DNA from: F23-B02 sp963613665
GTDB lineage: Bacteria; Bacillota; Clostridia; Oscillospirales; Oscillospiraceae
Assembly (NCBI GenBank): GCA_963613665.1
Contig: CAVEAL010000012.1
Span: 7,736-71,735, forward strand
Length of the DNA: 64,000 bases
Direction: 5' to 3'
How positions within the stretch are numbered: position 1 is the first letter of the stretch; each line of letters opens with the position of its first letter. Under the pieces are notes generated by a model. It worked only from the letters and a program-made list of their open reading frames with translations. It ran no database searches and was not told the DNA's origin. Shown here in pieces: positions 33,859 through 40,580 of this stretch. The translations under genes were made by a program, and so were the position numbers.

Positions 33859-33886
33859 ACGAGCACCCTGTTGGGTGCTCGTTTTG
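33859..33886 (+). terminator. Bidirectional terminator between the phage cassette and gdhA
   Basis: A perfect ten-base stem ACGAGCACCC/GGGTGCTCGT with a TGTT loop has As before and Ts after it. It ends the cassette on the plus strand and can also serve gdhA on the minus strand. Confidence 0.9.
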
Positions 33887-33905
33887 TTGAGTTTCAATTT
33901 TCGGA

Positions 33906-35255
33906 TCAGACGATGCCCTGAGCCAGCATTGCGTCGGCGACCTTCAGGAAGCCGGCAACGTTTGCACCGAGCATGAGGTTGCCCGGCTCGCCGCACTCGA
34001 CGGATGCGTCGTAGCATGCCTTGAAGATGTTCTTCATGATGCCGTGCAGCTTCTCGTCAACTTCCTCGAAGCTCCAGCTCATGCGGATGGAGTTCTGGCT
34101 CATCTCGAGACCGGAGGTAGCAACACCGCCGGCGTTGGAAGCCTTGCCGGGGCTGTACAGCAGGCCGTTGCCGAGGACCTTCTCAATCGCTTCCGGAGTA
34201 AGAGGCATGTTTGCGCCTTCGAATACTGCCATGCAGCCGTTGTCGATCAGGTGCTGAACGTCGTCAGCGTCCATCTCGTTCTGGGATGCGCAGGGCATTG
34301 CGATGTCGCACTTGAGCGTCCAGATGCCCTTGCGGCCCTCATGGTACTCGGAGCCGGGGACCTCGTCTGCATAGACGCTGATGCGTGCGCGGCGCTTCTG
34401 CTTGATGTCCATGACCTTCTTGAGGTCAACGCCGTCGGGATCGTAGATGTAGCCGTTGGAGTCGCACATTGCGATAACGGTGCCGCCGAGCTGAGTGCAC
34501 TTCTCTGCTGCGTACTGAGCAACGTTGCCTGCGCCGGAAACGATGACCTTCTTGCCCTCAAAGGAGGTGTTTGCAAGATGGCTGAGTGCTTCCGCTGCGT
34601 AGTAGCACAGGCCGTAGCCGGTAGCCTGGGTACGTGCCAGGGAGCCGCCGAAGGTCAGGCCCTTGCCGGTGATGACGCCGCCCTCGAAGCGGTCGACGAT
34701 CTTCTTGTACTGGCCGAACATATAGCCGACCTCACGTGCGCCGACGCCGATGTCGCCTGCGGGAGTGTCGGTAAACTGACCGATGTGACGATAGAGCTCG
34801 GTCATGAAGCTCTGGCAGAAACGCATGACCTCTGCGTCGGACTTGCCCTTCGGGTCAAAGTCGGAGCCGCCCTTGCCGCCGCCCATGGGGAGGGTGGTCA
34901 GGGAGTTCTTGAGGATCTGCTCGAAGCCGAGGAACTTGATAACGGAGAGGTTGACCGAGGGATGGAAGCGCAGGCCGCCCTTGTAAGGTCCGATGGCGGA
35001 GTTGAACTGTACGCGGTAGCCGCGGTTTACCTGAACGTTGCCGTTGTCATCGACCCAGGGAACGCGGAAGGTGACGACGCGCTCGGGCTCTACGAAACGC
35101 TCGATGATAGCGTTCTTCTCCCACTCGGGGTGCTTATCAACGACGAGCTGCAGGCTCTCAAATACTTCGCGGACAGCCTGGAGGAACTCGGGCTGGTCGG
35201 GATCGCGCTTTTCGACGGAGTCATAGACTCTCTTCAGATACTCGTTAGTAATCAT
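33906..35255 (-). CDS. gdhA: Glutamate dehydrogenase
   Basis: A 449-residue hexameric-type glutamate dehydrogenase linking 2-oxoglutarate, ammonia and glutamate. GYRVQFNSAIGPYKGGLRFH and MGGGKGGSDFDPKGKSD hold the substrate and catalytic Lys residues. PAGDIGVGAREVGYMFGQYK and VIVSGAGNVAQYAAEK (Rossmann loop) follow. The frame extends to 35318, but AGGAGAG before the ATG at 35255 and the family N-terminus (MITNEYLKRVYDSVEKRDP) set the start. Whether it uses NADP+ or NAD+ cannot be decided with confidence, though the overall type resembles the NADP+ enzymes. Confidence 0.95.
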   Translation of the reverse strand: MITNEYLKRVYDSVEKRDPDQPEFLQAVREVFESLQLVVDKHPEWEKNAIIERFVEPERVVTFRVPWVDDNGNVQVNRGYRVQFNSAIGPYKGGLRFHPSVNLSVIKFLGFEQILKNSLTTLPMGGGKGGSDFDPKGKSDAEVMRFCQSFMTELYRHIGQFTDTPAGDIGVGAREVGYMFGQYKKIVDRFEGGVITGKGLTFGGSLARTQATGYGLCYYAAEALSHLANTSFEGKKVIVSGAGNVAQYAAEKCTQLGGTVIAMCDSNGYIYDPDGVDLKKVMDIKQKRRARISVYADEVPGSEYHEGRKGIWTLKCDIAMPCASQNEMDADDVQHLIDNGCMAVFEGANMPLTPEAIEKVLGNGLLYSPGKASNAGGVATSGLEMSQNSIRMSWSFEEVDEKLHGIMKNIFKACYDASVECGEPGNLMLGANVAGFLKVADAMLAQGIV

Positions 35256-35527
35256 GTTTTTTTCTCTCCTAATGAAAAAATTGATAACTGAATCATTTAA
35301 GGGAAACACATTTCCCACTCTCAGATTTTATTCCTTACGGACTAAATATACAATTGTGAGATGTTATAAAAATGAACCGTAAAAAACCGTCATATTGCAC
35401 CAAAAAAGATGCGGTTAAAGCGTGTTTGCTCCGTTCGGATGTGCCAATTGCACATGAACAGCAACATTACGATATTTTTTTAACACTGTGCCAACAGGAA
35501 TTTTTGAGAAATAGCATACAAAAGGGC
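35256..35527. other. Intergenic region between gdhA and the zinc-ribbon gene
   Basis: About 270 AT-rich bases holding the gdhA leader and promoter (minus strand), where I could not pick one clear -35/-10 pair. A 65-codon frame at 35372-35569 has no SD and no family features, and I do not call it a gene. Nothing else is recognised. Confidence 0.5.
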
Positions 35528-35556
35528 TTGACAAACTATGCAAAAGCGTGTACTAT
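35528..35556 (+). promoter_or_regulatory. Promoter of the small zinc-ribbon protein gene
   Basis: TTGACA (35528-35533) and TACTAT (35551-35556) are separated by 17 bases. The SD AGGAG follows at 35594-35598. Confidence 0.75.
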
Positions 35557-35606
35557 CCTAAGCAGATAACGCAAACGCATAAAATATCTTGCCAGGAGAA
35601 ATGCAC

Positions 35607-35798
35607 TTGGATAGAGAATATACGAAAAACTGCTTCTGCGGGCAATGCCGCCTGCCGTTTGAAAACGGAGAGGAGATGTTTTCGTGGGAAAACGAGCTTG
35701 TCTGCGCCGACTGCTTTGACGCGCTGTTTTCGGAGCTTGACCGCTATGAGCGCGCAGAGCTCATAGGCAGCAGGGTAAAAAATTACCGGCGCTCATGA
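35607..35798 (+). CDS. Small zinc-ribbon protein, 63 residues
   Basis: The chain has two CxxC pairs, CGQC (residues 11-14) and CADC (38-41), about 25 residues apart, as in a LIM-like or treble-clef zinc site. The rest is acidic, ending in a basic tail. An ATG at 35601 is only two bases from the AGGAG, while the TTG at 35607 has normal spacing (eight bases), so I choose TTG. A strong promoter lies upstream, which argues that it is a real gene. The function is unknown; a nucleic-acid or protein adaptor is possible. Confidence 0.65.
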   Translation: MDREYTKNCFCGQCRLPFENGEEMFSWENELVCADCFDALFSELDRYERAELIGSRVKNYRRS

Positions 35799-35900
35799 AG
35801 AATGCCGGTAAGCAGAGACAGGATTTATATGATTGAGCTGAAACGGCAGCGGCAGAAGGCAGATCAGGGCAGAGACGTCCTTTGTCTTGCCGCGTATCCG

Positions 35901-36320
35901 TCAGCCGAGGCCGAGGATGGACAGCGTGCGCGTATCGGCTCTGCCGCCGTAGAATTTATCCAGAACGGCGGTGAACACGGGATCATCCGACACCTGCGAA
36001 AACAGCGTCATGCACGAGCGCAGCTTGAGATCGTCCGGATAGCCCATGACGGCGGCCGCGTCGGAGCTCTCAAGCGTCAGCAGCGCCCGGGATATCTCGA
36101 TAAGGCGCGCGCCCAGCAGGGGATGGGCGATATACCGCCGCGCCTCGTCTATGTCCGCTATCGCGTAAAGCTGCGCGGTGTAGCTCATGCCGAGGCCTGC
36201 GATCTGCGGGAAGATGTACCACATCCAGTGGCTGCGCTTGTGTCCCGCGCGTATCTCGCGCAGCGCAGTGTCGTAGGAATGCTCCTGCGCGACGAGAAAT
36301 CTTTCAAGAGAATCGTTCAT
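35901..36320 (-). CDS. DUF1810 family protein
   Basis: A 139-residue cytoplasmic protein with the DUF1810 marks: LERFLVAQEHSYDTALREI, AGHKRSHWMWYIFPQIAGLG, IADIDEARRYIAHPLLGARL and KLRSCMTLFSQVSDDPVF. The function of the family (YbiA-neighbour type calpastatin-like fold) is not established. The start at 36320 (MNDSLERF) has GAGGTG eight bases before; the frame is open further upstream without homology. Confidence 0.88.
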   Translation of the reverse strand: MNDSLERFLVAQEHSYDTALREIRAGHKRSHWMWYIFPQIAGLGMSYTAQLYAIADIDEARRYIAHPLLGARLIEISRALLTLESSDAAAVMGYPDDLKLRSCMTLFSQVSDDPVFTAVLDKFYGGRADTRTLSILGLG

Positions 36321-36423
36321 GATGTGCACCTCTATGGGATCGTTTTTATAAAGTTTAGCACTTATTAGCGGGATAAGCAAGAGCCGCTTCAAAGCTCCGC
36401 TTTTTAAAGCGGAGGGTAATAAG

Positions 36424-36451
36424 AAAAAACCTCCGCACTTTCATGCGAAGG
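36424..36451 (-). terminator. Terminator of the tRNA-Thr/tRNA-Tyr transcript
   Basis: On the minus strand, CCTTCGCA and TGCGGAGG form an eight-base stem with one G-U pair, followed by TTTTTTC. It lies just after tRNA-Tyr. A second, T-less inverted repeat, CTCCGCTTT/AAAGCGGAG, lies at 36395-36414. Confidence 0.75.
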
Positions 36452-36455
36452 CTTT

Positions 36456-36540
36456 TGGTGGGGGATGGTGGATTCGAACCACCGAAGGCATTGCCAGCAG
36501 ATTTACAGTCTGTCCCCTTTGGCCACTCGGGAAATCCCCC
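36456..36540 (-). tRNA. tRNA-Tyr (anticodon GTA)
   Basis: The reverse strand folds as a class II tRNA: acceptor GGGGGAT/ATCCCCC, anticodon loop with GTA, a long variable arm (CTGGCAATGCCTTCGG) and a T-arm with GGTTCGAATCC. CCA is encoded. It follows tRNA-Thr by 28 bases on the same strand. Confidence 0.95.
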
Positions 36541-36568
36541 ATATACGATATGAAATTTGCTTTGACGG

Positions 36569-36644
36569 TGGAGCTGGTGGACGGACTCGAACCCCCGACC
36601 TGCTGATTACAAATCAGCTGCTCTACCAACTGAGCTACACCAGC
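36569..36644 (-). tRNA. tRNA-Thr (anticodon TGT)
   Basis: The reverse strand gives acceptor GCTGGTG/CACCAGC, D-arm AGCTCAGTTGGTAGAGC, anticodon stem GCTGA/TCAGC around TTTGTAA (anticodon TGT), and T-arm GGGGGTTCGAGTCCGTCC. CCA is encoded. Confidence 0.95.
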
Positions 36645-36726
36645 ACGATACCGGCTCAAATATAATAGCAAACCGATCTGAGTTTGTCAATATAAATTTT
36701 AATTATTTTATCGAGGGAGAAAACAA

Positions 36727-36969
36727 ATGAAACTGATCGAACTTTCGGAGGAATATGCGCAGAGCGCAGAGCTGTGCAGAGGGCGCATAGCCGAGCTCAG
36801 AAGCAGTCTCGCGGACGAGACGATGTGCGAGATCGACAGGCTGCGCCTGCGCCGCAGAATAGCGATACTCACAAGCATGATGCGCGATACGCTCGCCGTT
36901 TCGCGCTGCCTTAAAAATTATTACGGAGATGATATCAATGCAGGAAAGAAAACTCAATATGTTTGCTAA
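36727..36969 (+). CDS. Small coiled-coil protein, phage DUF1492-like
   Basis: An 80-residue, almost wholly helical protein (SAELCRGRIAELRSSLADET, then RLRLRRRIAILTSMMRDTLA). Proteins of this kind commonly precede a sigma-like regulator in clostridial prophages, and here too the next gene is a sigma-region-4 protein that starts before this one ends. GAGGGAG precedes the ATG. I infer a phage origin; the function is unknown. Confidence 0.65.
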   Translation: MKLIELSEEYAQSAELCRGRIAELRSSLADETMCEIDRLRLRRRIAILTSMMRDTLAVSRCLKNYYGDDINAGKKTQYVC

Positions 36970-37261
36970 GCAGGAGGAATACATGGCGCTGCGCCAGTAC
37001 ATAAGGCTCGTATCCGACGCCGAGGGCGGCGCGGCCGGAGCTCTGCGCCGCGCGATAAATTCCGAGCTCACAAGACGCCAGAAGCAGCTTATAGGCATGT
37101 ACTACATCGAGCAGATGCCGATGCAGGACATAGCCGACGAGCTCGGCCTCCACATATCCAGCGTCAGCCGCACCATAAAGCGCGGCCGCGAGCGCCTGAA
37201 AAGCAGCCTCAGCTACGGCGGCAGAAACCTTATGGCATCGCTGGAATTAGAAGAAAGTTAA
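36938..37261 (+). CDS. Sigma-70 region 4 / ArpU-like phage late regulator
   Basis: A 107-residue protein whose only recognisable domain is a sigma region 4 helix-turn-helix: SELTRRQKQLIGMYYIEQMP, DIADELGLHISSVSRTIKRG and RERLKSSL (residues 42-90). There is no region 2, so it cannot act as a full sigma factor alone; phage late activators of the ArpU/RinA type have this layout. An in-frame ATG at 36929 is too close to the GGAG, so ATG 36938 is preferred. It overlaps the preceding gene by 32 bases. It might control the phage cassette 11 kb away; that is inference. Confidence 0.75.
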   Translation: MQERKLNMFAKQEEYMALRQYIRLVSDAEGGAAGALRRAINSELTRRQKQLIGMYYIEQMPMQDIADELGLHISSVSRTIKRGRERLKSSLSYGGRNLMASLELEES

Positions 37262-37262
37262 C

Positions 37263-37291
37263 TTTACAGACTTTGTGAGCCGTGATAGAAT
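37263..37291 (+). promoter_or_regulatory. Promoter of the GH25 gene, giving a leaderless mRNA
   Basis: TTTACA (37263-37268) and TAGAAT (37286-37291) are 17 bases apart. The -10 ends six bases before the ATG at 37298, so transcription should begin at or next to the start codon. There is no SD. Confidence 0.7.
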
Positions 37292-37297
37292 AACGGC

Positions 37298-38176
37298 ATG
37301 AAAAAGACAAAGAGAAAAAACGGAAGCCGCGCGGGGATAAGACCCGTATTTGCGGTGCTGCTCATTGCTGCGGCGCTGCTTGCCGTGTATGCGCTCGTGC
37401 AGTCGCGCCGCACGGCCGAGACCGAGGCCGATCCGCACTACGGCATGGTCGAGGTATTTAACGGCGATGACTATGTGTGGATAGTCCCGCAGGACGGTGT
37501 GCCTCTCAACGATATGGAAAAGGACGATTTTGTCACAGATCCTGAAGGCAATCTCACCTACACCGGCGGCGAGTACAGGGCCAGCCGCGGTGTGGACGTG
37601 TCCTCGTATCAGGGCGATATCGACTGGCAGCAGGTGTACGACAGCGGCGTGCGCTTTGCGATCATTCGCGCCGGAGGCATGTACTACGGCAGCGGCGAGC
37701 TGTACTCGGACGATTACTTCATTAAAAATATCGACGAGGCGAAGGCTGCGGGCCTGCGCGTCGGCGCGTACTTCTTCTCGCAGGCGATAACGGCCGCCGA
37801 GGCCGAGGCCGAGGCACGATTCGTACTGGAGCTCCTCGACGGGCGAGCGCTCGACCTGCCGCTGTTCTTCGACTGGGAACGCATATCGGGCGATACCGCA
37901 CGCACGGACGGCCTTGATAACGAAACGCTCACGGCCTGCGCACTTGCGTTCTGCCGGACCGTGGAGGCGGCGGACTATGAGGCCGGCGTGTACATATATA
38001 ATGACACCGGCTACTACGGCTACGATCTTGCGCAGCTTGGTGATTACACCTTCTGGTGCGCCGGAGTGGGCAGCTATCCGTACTTTTACTACGCCCACAA
38101 GATATGGCAGTACAGCTTCCGCGGAAGCGTCCCCGGCATCAACGCCGACTGCGACCTGAATATGATGTTTGAATAA
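37298..38176 (+). CDS. Membrane-anchored GH25 muramidase
   Basis: A 292-residue lysozyme-type enzyme that cleaves the glycan backbone of peptidoglycan. A basic N-terminus and one membrane helix (VFAVLLIAAALLAVYALV, about 17-34) are followed by a 55-residue stalk and a GH25 barrel from about 96: GVDVSSYQGDIDW (Asp100), LPLFFDWERISGD with the Asp192/Glu194 pair, and IWQYSFRGSVPGINADCDLN. The active site looks complete. It may be an ordinary host wall hydrolase. Its place after a phage-type regulator makes an endolysin role possible. It has its own promoter. Confidence 0.9.
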   Translation: MKKTKRKNGSRAGIRPVFAVLLIAAALLAVYALVQSRRTAETEADPHYGMVEVFNGDDYVWIVPQDGVPLNDMEKDDFVTDPEGNLTYTGGEYRASRGVDVSSYQGDIDWQQVYDSGVRFAIIRAGGMYYGSGELYSDDYFIKNIDEAKAAGLRVGAYFFSQAITAAEAEAEARFVLELLDGRALDLPLFFDWERISGDTARTDGLDNETLTACALAFCRTVEAADYEAGVYIYNDTGYYGYDLAQLGDYTFWCAGVGSYPYFYYAHKIWQYSFRGSVPGINADCDLNMMFE

Positions 38177-38184
38177 TGAAACGA

Positions 38185-38214
38185 CCGGCGGCCGAACTGC
38201 GGCCGCCGGATTTT
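38185..38214 (+). terminator. Terminator of the GH25 gene
   Basis: A perfect ten-base stem CCGGCGGCCG/CGGCCGCCGG with a five-base loop is followed by ATTTTG. Confidence 0.8.
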
Positions 38215-38225
38215 GCGTATAAAGA

Positions 38226-38262
38226 AATAACAGCCTCCGTCGATGACGGAAGCTGTTATTTT
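38226..38262 (-). terminator. Terminator of tRNA-Arg, usable in both directions
   Basis: A 16-base stem with one mismatch and a three-base loop (38226-38241 with 38245-38260), with Ts on the minus strand after it and TTTT on the plus side. It directly adjoins the 3' end of tRNA-Arg. Confidence 0.75.
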
Positions 38263-38338
38263 GGCACGCCGTAAGGGATTCGAACCCCTGACCTTCTGGT
38301 CCGTAGCCAGACGCTCTATCCAGCTGAGCTAACGGCGC
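38262..38338 (-). tRNA. tRNA-Arg (anticodon ACG)
   Basis: The reverse strand gives acceptor GCGCCGT/ACGGCGT (first pair G-U), D-arm AGCTCAGCTGGATAGAGC, anticodon stem TCTGG/CCAGA around CTACGGA (anticodon ACG), and T-arm GGGGTTCGAATCCC. CCA is encoded. The A34 would need TadA editing to inosine. Confidence 0.95.
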
Positions 38339-38426
38339 TTATCGCTTAGCGCCTTAGTATATTAGCACAGCCGGAGAGGAAATGCAAGTCTTTTTTAATT
38401 ATTTTCGCGCGTATCGGCTAAAATAA

Positions 38427-38594
38427 TTACATTCCCAGTGAGCTTGACACCGCGTCAACTACCTCGCCCATCGTTTTCAGCGTCTTACCGACGATGTTTT
38501 TAGGCGTTTTTTTGCTGCCGGATACCGTCATGCCGGCCAGCGAGCCGACCGCAACGCCGATACCCATGCCGACGAGAAAATTTGTCTTGTGCAT
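38427..38594 (-). CDS. Small YtxH-like membrane protein, 55 residues
   Basis: A 55-residue protein reading MHKTNFLVGMGIGVAVGSLA at the start: a Gly-rich hydrophobic segment, then basic KKTPKNIVGKTLKTMGE and a short amphipathic end. This is the layout of YtxH-like small membrane proteins linked to stress in Firmicutes, but it is too short for a firm family call. GGAGGTG lies eight bases before the ATG. Its size makes it easy to miss. Confidence 0.7.
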   Translation of the reverse strand: MHKTNFLVGMGIGVAVGSLAGMTVSGSKKTPKNIVGKTLKTMGEVVDAVSSSLGM

Positions 38595-38694
38595 TGTTTA
38601 CACCTCCGAAATATATTATGGCCAATTTTGTTTTGCTACACAGATGTAATTTGTGCTATACTACACTCATTACTCCAGGAGAGGAGATTTTTTT

Positions 38695-39468
38695 ATGAGT
38701 GTAAAAATTCTTGCTGTCGGCGACGTCTGCGGCGAGCCGGGGCTGGATTATCTTACAAAAAATTTGCGCCGACTGCGCAAGGAGCTGGAGCTCGGCTTTG
38801 TTGTCATAAACGGCGAAAACGCGAACGTCGTGGGCATAACGCCGCGGCAGGCCGATACGATACTTCACGCCGGAGCGGATGTCATCACCCTCGGCAATCA
38901 TACATGGACGCGCACCGAGCTGCGCCCGTACCTCGACGAGCGGCGCAAGATACTGCGCCCGGCAAACTGCGCGCCGCAGTGCCCGGGACGTGGCCTGGAT
39001 GTTTACAAAACGAGCTTCGGCGACGTGTGCGTCATGAACCTGATGGGGCATTTTACGCTCGATACGAACACCGATAATCCCTTCGTCATTGCCGACGGCT
39101 ACATGGAGGAGATACGCGAGAAGATAATCCTCGTCGATTTCCACGCCGAGGGCACAAGCGAAAAACGCGCCATGGGCTTCCTGCTCGACGGCAGGGTCAG
39201 CGCCGTCTGGGGAACGCACACGCATGTGCAGACCTCCGACGCCTGCGTCCTGCCCAACGGTACGGGCTATATAACCGACCTCGGCATGACGGGTGCGGTA
39301 AATTCGGTCATCGGCATCGAGCCGGAGCAGTCGATAGGCAAATTTTTCGGCGATCCTCCGCGCAGATACGATTCCGCCAAGGGACCGGCGAAGCTCGAGG
39401 GCTGTGTGTTCACCATCGACCCCGAGACGGGCAAATGCCTGAACGCGGAAGGAGTGAGGTTCACATGA
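38695..39468 (+). CDS. YmdB-like metallophosphoesterase
   Basis: A 257-residue phosphodiesterase of the YmdB family, which in Bacillus hydrolyses 2',3'-cyclic nucleotides and affects biofilm fate. Metal-binding motifs are GDVCGEPG (residues 9-16), VVINGENANVVGITP, ITLGNHTW, VDFHAEGTSEKRAMG and WGTHTHVQTSD, and the family ending GMTGAVNSVIG is present. GGAGAGGAG precedes the ATG at 38695. In many Firmicutes it follows rny; here the neighbours are yhaO/yhaN-like genes instead, overlapping by four bases. Confidence 0.93.
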   Translation: MSVKILAVGDVCGEPGLDYLTKNLRRLRKELELGFVVINGENANVVGITPRQADTILHAGADVITLGNHTWTRTELRPYLDERRKILRPANCAPQCPGRGLDVYKTSFGDVCVMNLMGHFTLDTNTDNPFVIADGYMEEIREKIILVDFHAEGTSEKRAMGFLLDGRVSAVWGTHTHVQTSDACVLPNGTGYITDLGMTGAVNSVIGIEPEQSIGKFFGDPPRRYDSAKGPAKLEGCVFTIDPETGKCLNAEGVRFT

Positions 39469-40580
39469 AAAGCTTGAAGCTGCTGCACGCGGCGGATATG
39501 CATCTTGACTCGCCCTTTGAGGGACTGGGCGCAGAAAAGGCCGTGCAGCGCAGGCAGGAGCAGCGGCAGCTGCTGTACCGCATAGCGGAGCTTGCGCGGT
39601 CAGAGCGTGTCGATCTCGTCCTGCTGGCCGGAGACCTTCTGGATTCCGACAGCAGCTATGCCGAGACCGCCGAGGCGCTTTCCGAGGCGCTCGGGAGCAT
39701 TCCCGCTCCCGTGTTCATATCGCCCGGCAATCACGATTTCTATTCGCCGCGCTCGGCCTATGCGCGCGTCAGATTTCCCGAAAACGTTCACATATTCAAA
39801 AGCCCCTCCGTTGAATGCGTGGAGCTTGCACAGCTCGGCGTGCGGGTGTGGGGAGCGGCATTCTGCGACAAATACTCGGCAGGGATGCTGCACGGCTTTT
39901 CGACCGAAAAGAGCGCCGGTATAAGAGACCTTATGTGCATCCACGGAGAGGTCGCCGCGGAGTCAGACTACGATCCGGTCACGGAGACGGATATTGCGGC
40001 CTCCGGCATGGATTATATCGCCCTCGGACACATACATAAGGAAAGCGGGCTCAAAAGAGCGGGCGGGACCTTCTACGCATGGCCCGGCTGTCCGGAGGGA
40101 CGCGGCTTTGACGAAACGGGCGAAAAATATGTTTACATCGTGTCGCTCGATGCGTCGTGCACCGTAAAGCCCGTGTGCATCGCACGGCGAAAGTACGAGA
40201 TACTGAACGTGCGGCTCGGAGACGACAACGCCAAGGACGCGATCCTTGCCGCACTGCCGGAGAATACGGGCAGCGACATTTATCGTATAGTCCTGCGCGG
40301 GGAGGCGTCGGAGCCGCCGCAGCCGGACGAGCTGCAATCGGCGCTGGAGAGCAGATTTTTCGCGCTCCAGCTGCGCGATGAAACGGTGCTCAGACGCGAT
40401 GTCTGGCAGAGCGCCGGAGAGGATAATCTGCGCGGAAAGTTCCTCGGCAGGCTCAAGGCCGCTTTTGACGCGGCAAAGACCGATGCCGAGCGCGAAAAGA
40501 TAAGTCAGGCCGCCCGCTGGGGGCTTGCGGCGCTGGATAACCGTGAGGAGGTGGTACGCCATGATGATAAAAAAGCTTGA
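39465..40580 (+). CDS. yhaO: SbcD/YhaO-like DNA repair nuclease
   Basis: A 371-residue metallophosphoesterase of the SbcD/Mre11 type: LLHAADMHLDSPFEGLG, VDLVLLAGDLLDSD, ISPGNHDFYS, MCIHGEV and YIALGHIHKES hold the metal ligands. The C-terminal third, after the phosphoesterase domain, matches YhaO rather than SbcD. It probably works with the ATPase encoded next, overlapping by 20 bases, in DNA end processing. Start ATG 39465 overlaps the ymdB-like stop. Confidence 0.9.
   Translation: MKSLKLLHAADMHLDSPFEGLGAEKAVQRRQEQRQLLYRIAELARSERVDLVLLAGDLLDSDSSYAETAEALSEALGSIPAPVFISPGNHDFYSPRSAYARVRFPENVHIFKSPSVECVELAQLGVRVWGAAFCDKYSAGMLHGFSTEKSAGIRDLMCIHGEVAAESDYDPVTETDIAASGMDYIALGHIHKESGLKRAGGTFYAWPGCPEGRGFDETGEKYVYIVSLDASCTVKPVCIARRKYEILNVRLGDDNAKDAILAALPENTGSDIYRIVLRGEASEPPQPDELQSALESRFFALQLRDETVLRRDVWQSAGEDNLRGKFLGRLKAAFDAAKTDAEREKISQAARWGLAALDNREEVVRHDDKKA

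Larger units (their letters stand above)
25324..33886 (+). mobile_element. Compact phage-derived head/baseplate cassette, probably domesticated
   Basis: Fourteen same-strand genes, mostly overlapping or a few bases apart: small and large terminase, portal, prohead protease, DUF2190, major capsid protein, connector, stopper, tail completion, two unknowns, LysM tail protein, hub and spike tip. All frames are intact and base composition matches the chromosome. Integrase, repressor, replication, tail sheath, tape measure, fibres, holin and lysin are missing, and no att repeats were seen. The order follows the PBSX xkd operon with large deletions. Confidence 0.8.

Noticed and set aside
34044..35291. 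A 415-codon frame opposite gdhA
   Set aside because: Same reason: gdhA is unmistakable on the other strand, and this translation is a repetitive Ala/Val/Leu/Asp string with no family features.
35372..35569. A 65-codon frame between gdhA and the zinc-ribbon gene
   Set aside because: No SD, ordinary chance composition, and it runs across the well-defined promoter of the next gene.
36395..36414. Inverted repeat CTCCGCTTT/AAAGCGGAG as a terminator
   Set aside because: No T-run follows on either strand; the proper tRNA terminator is at 36424-36451.
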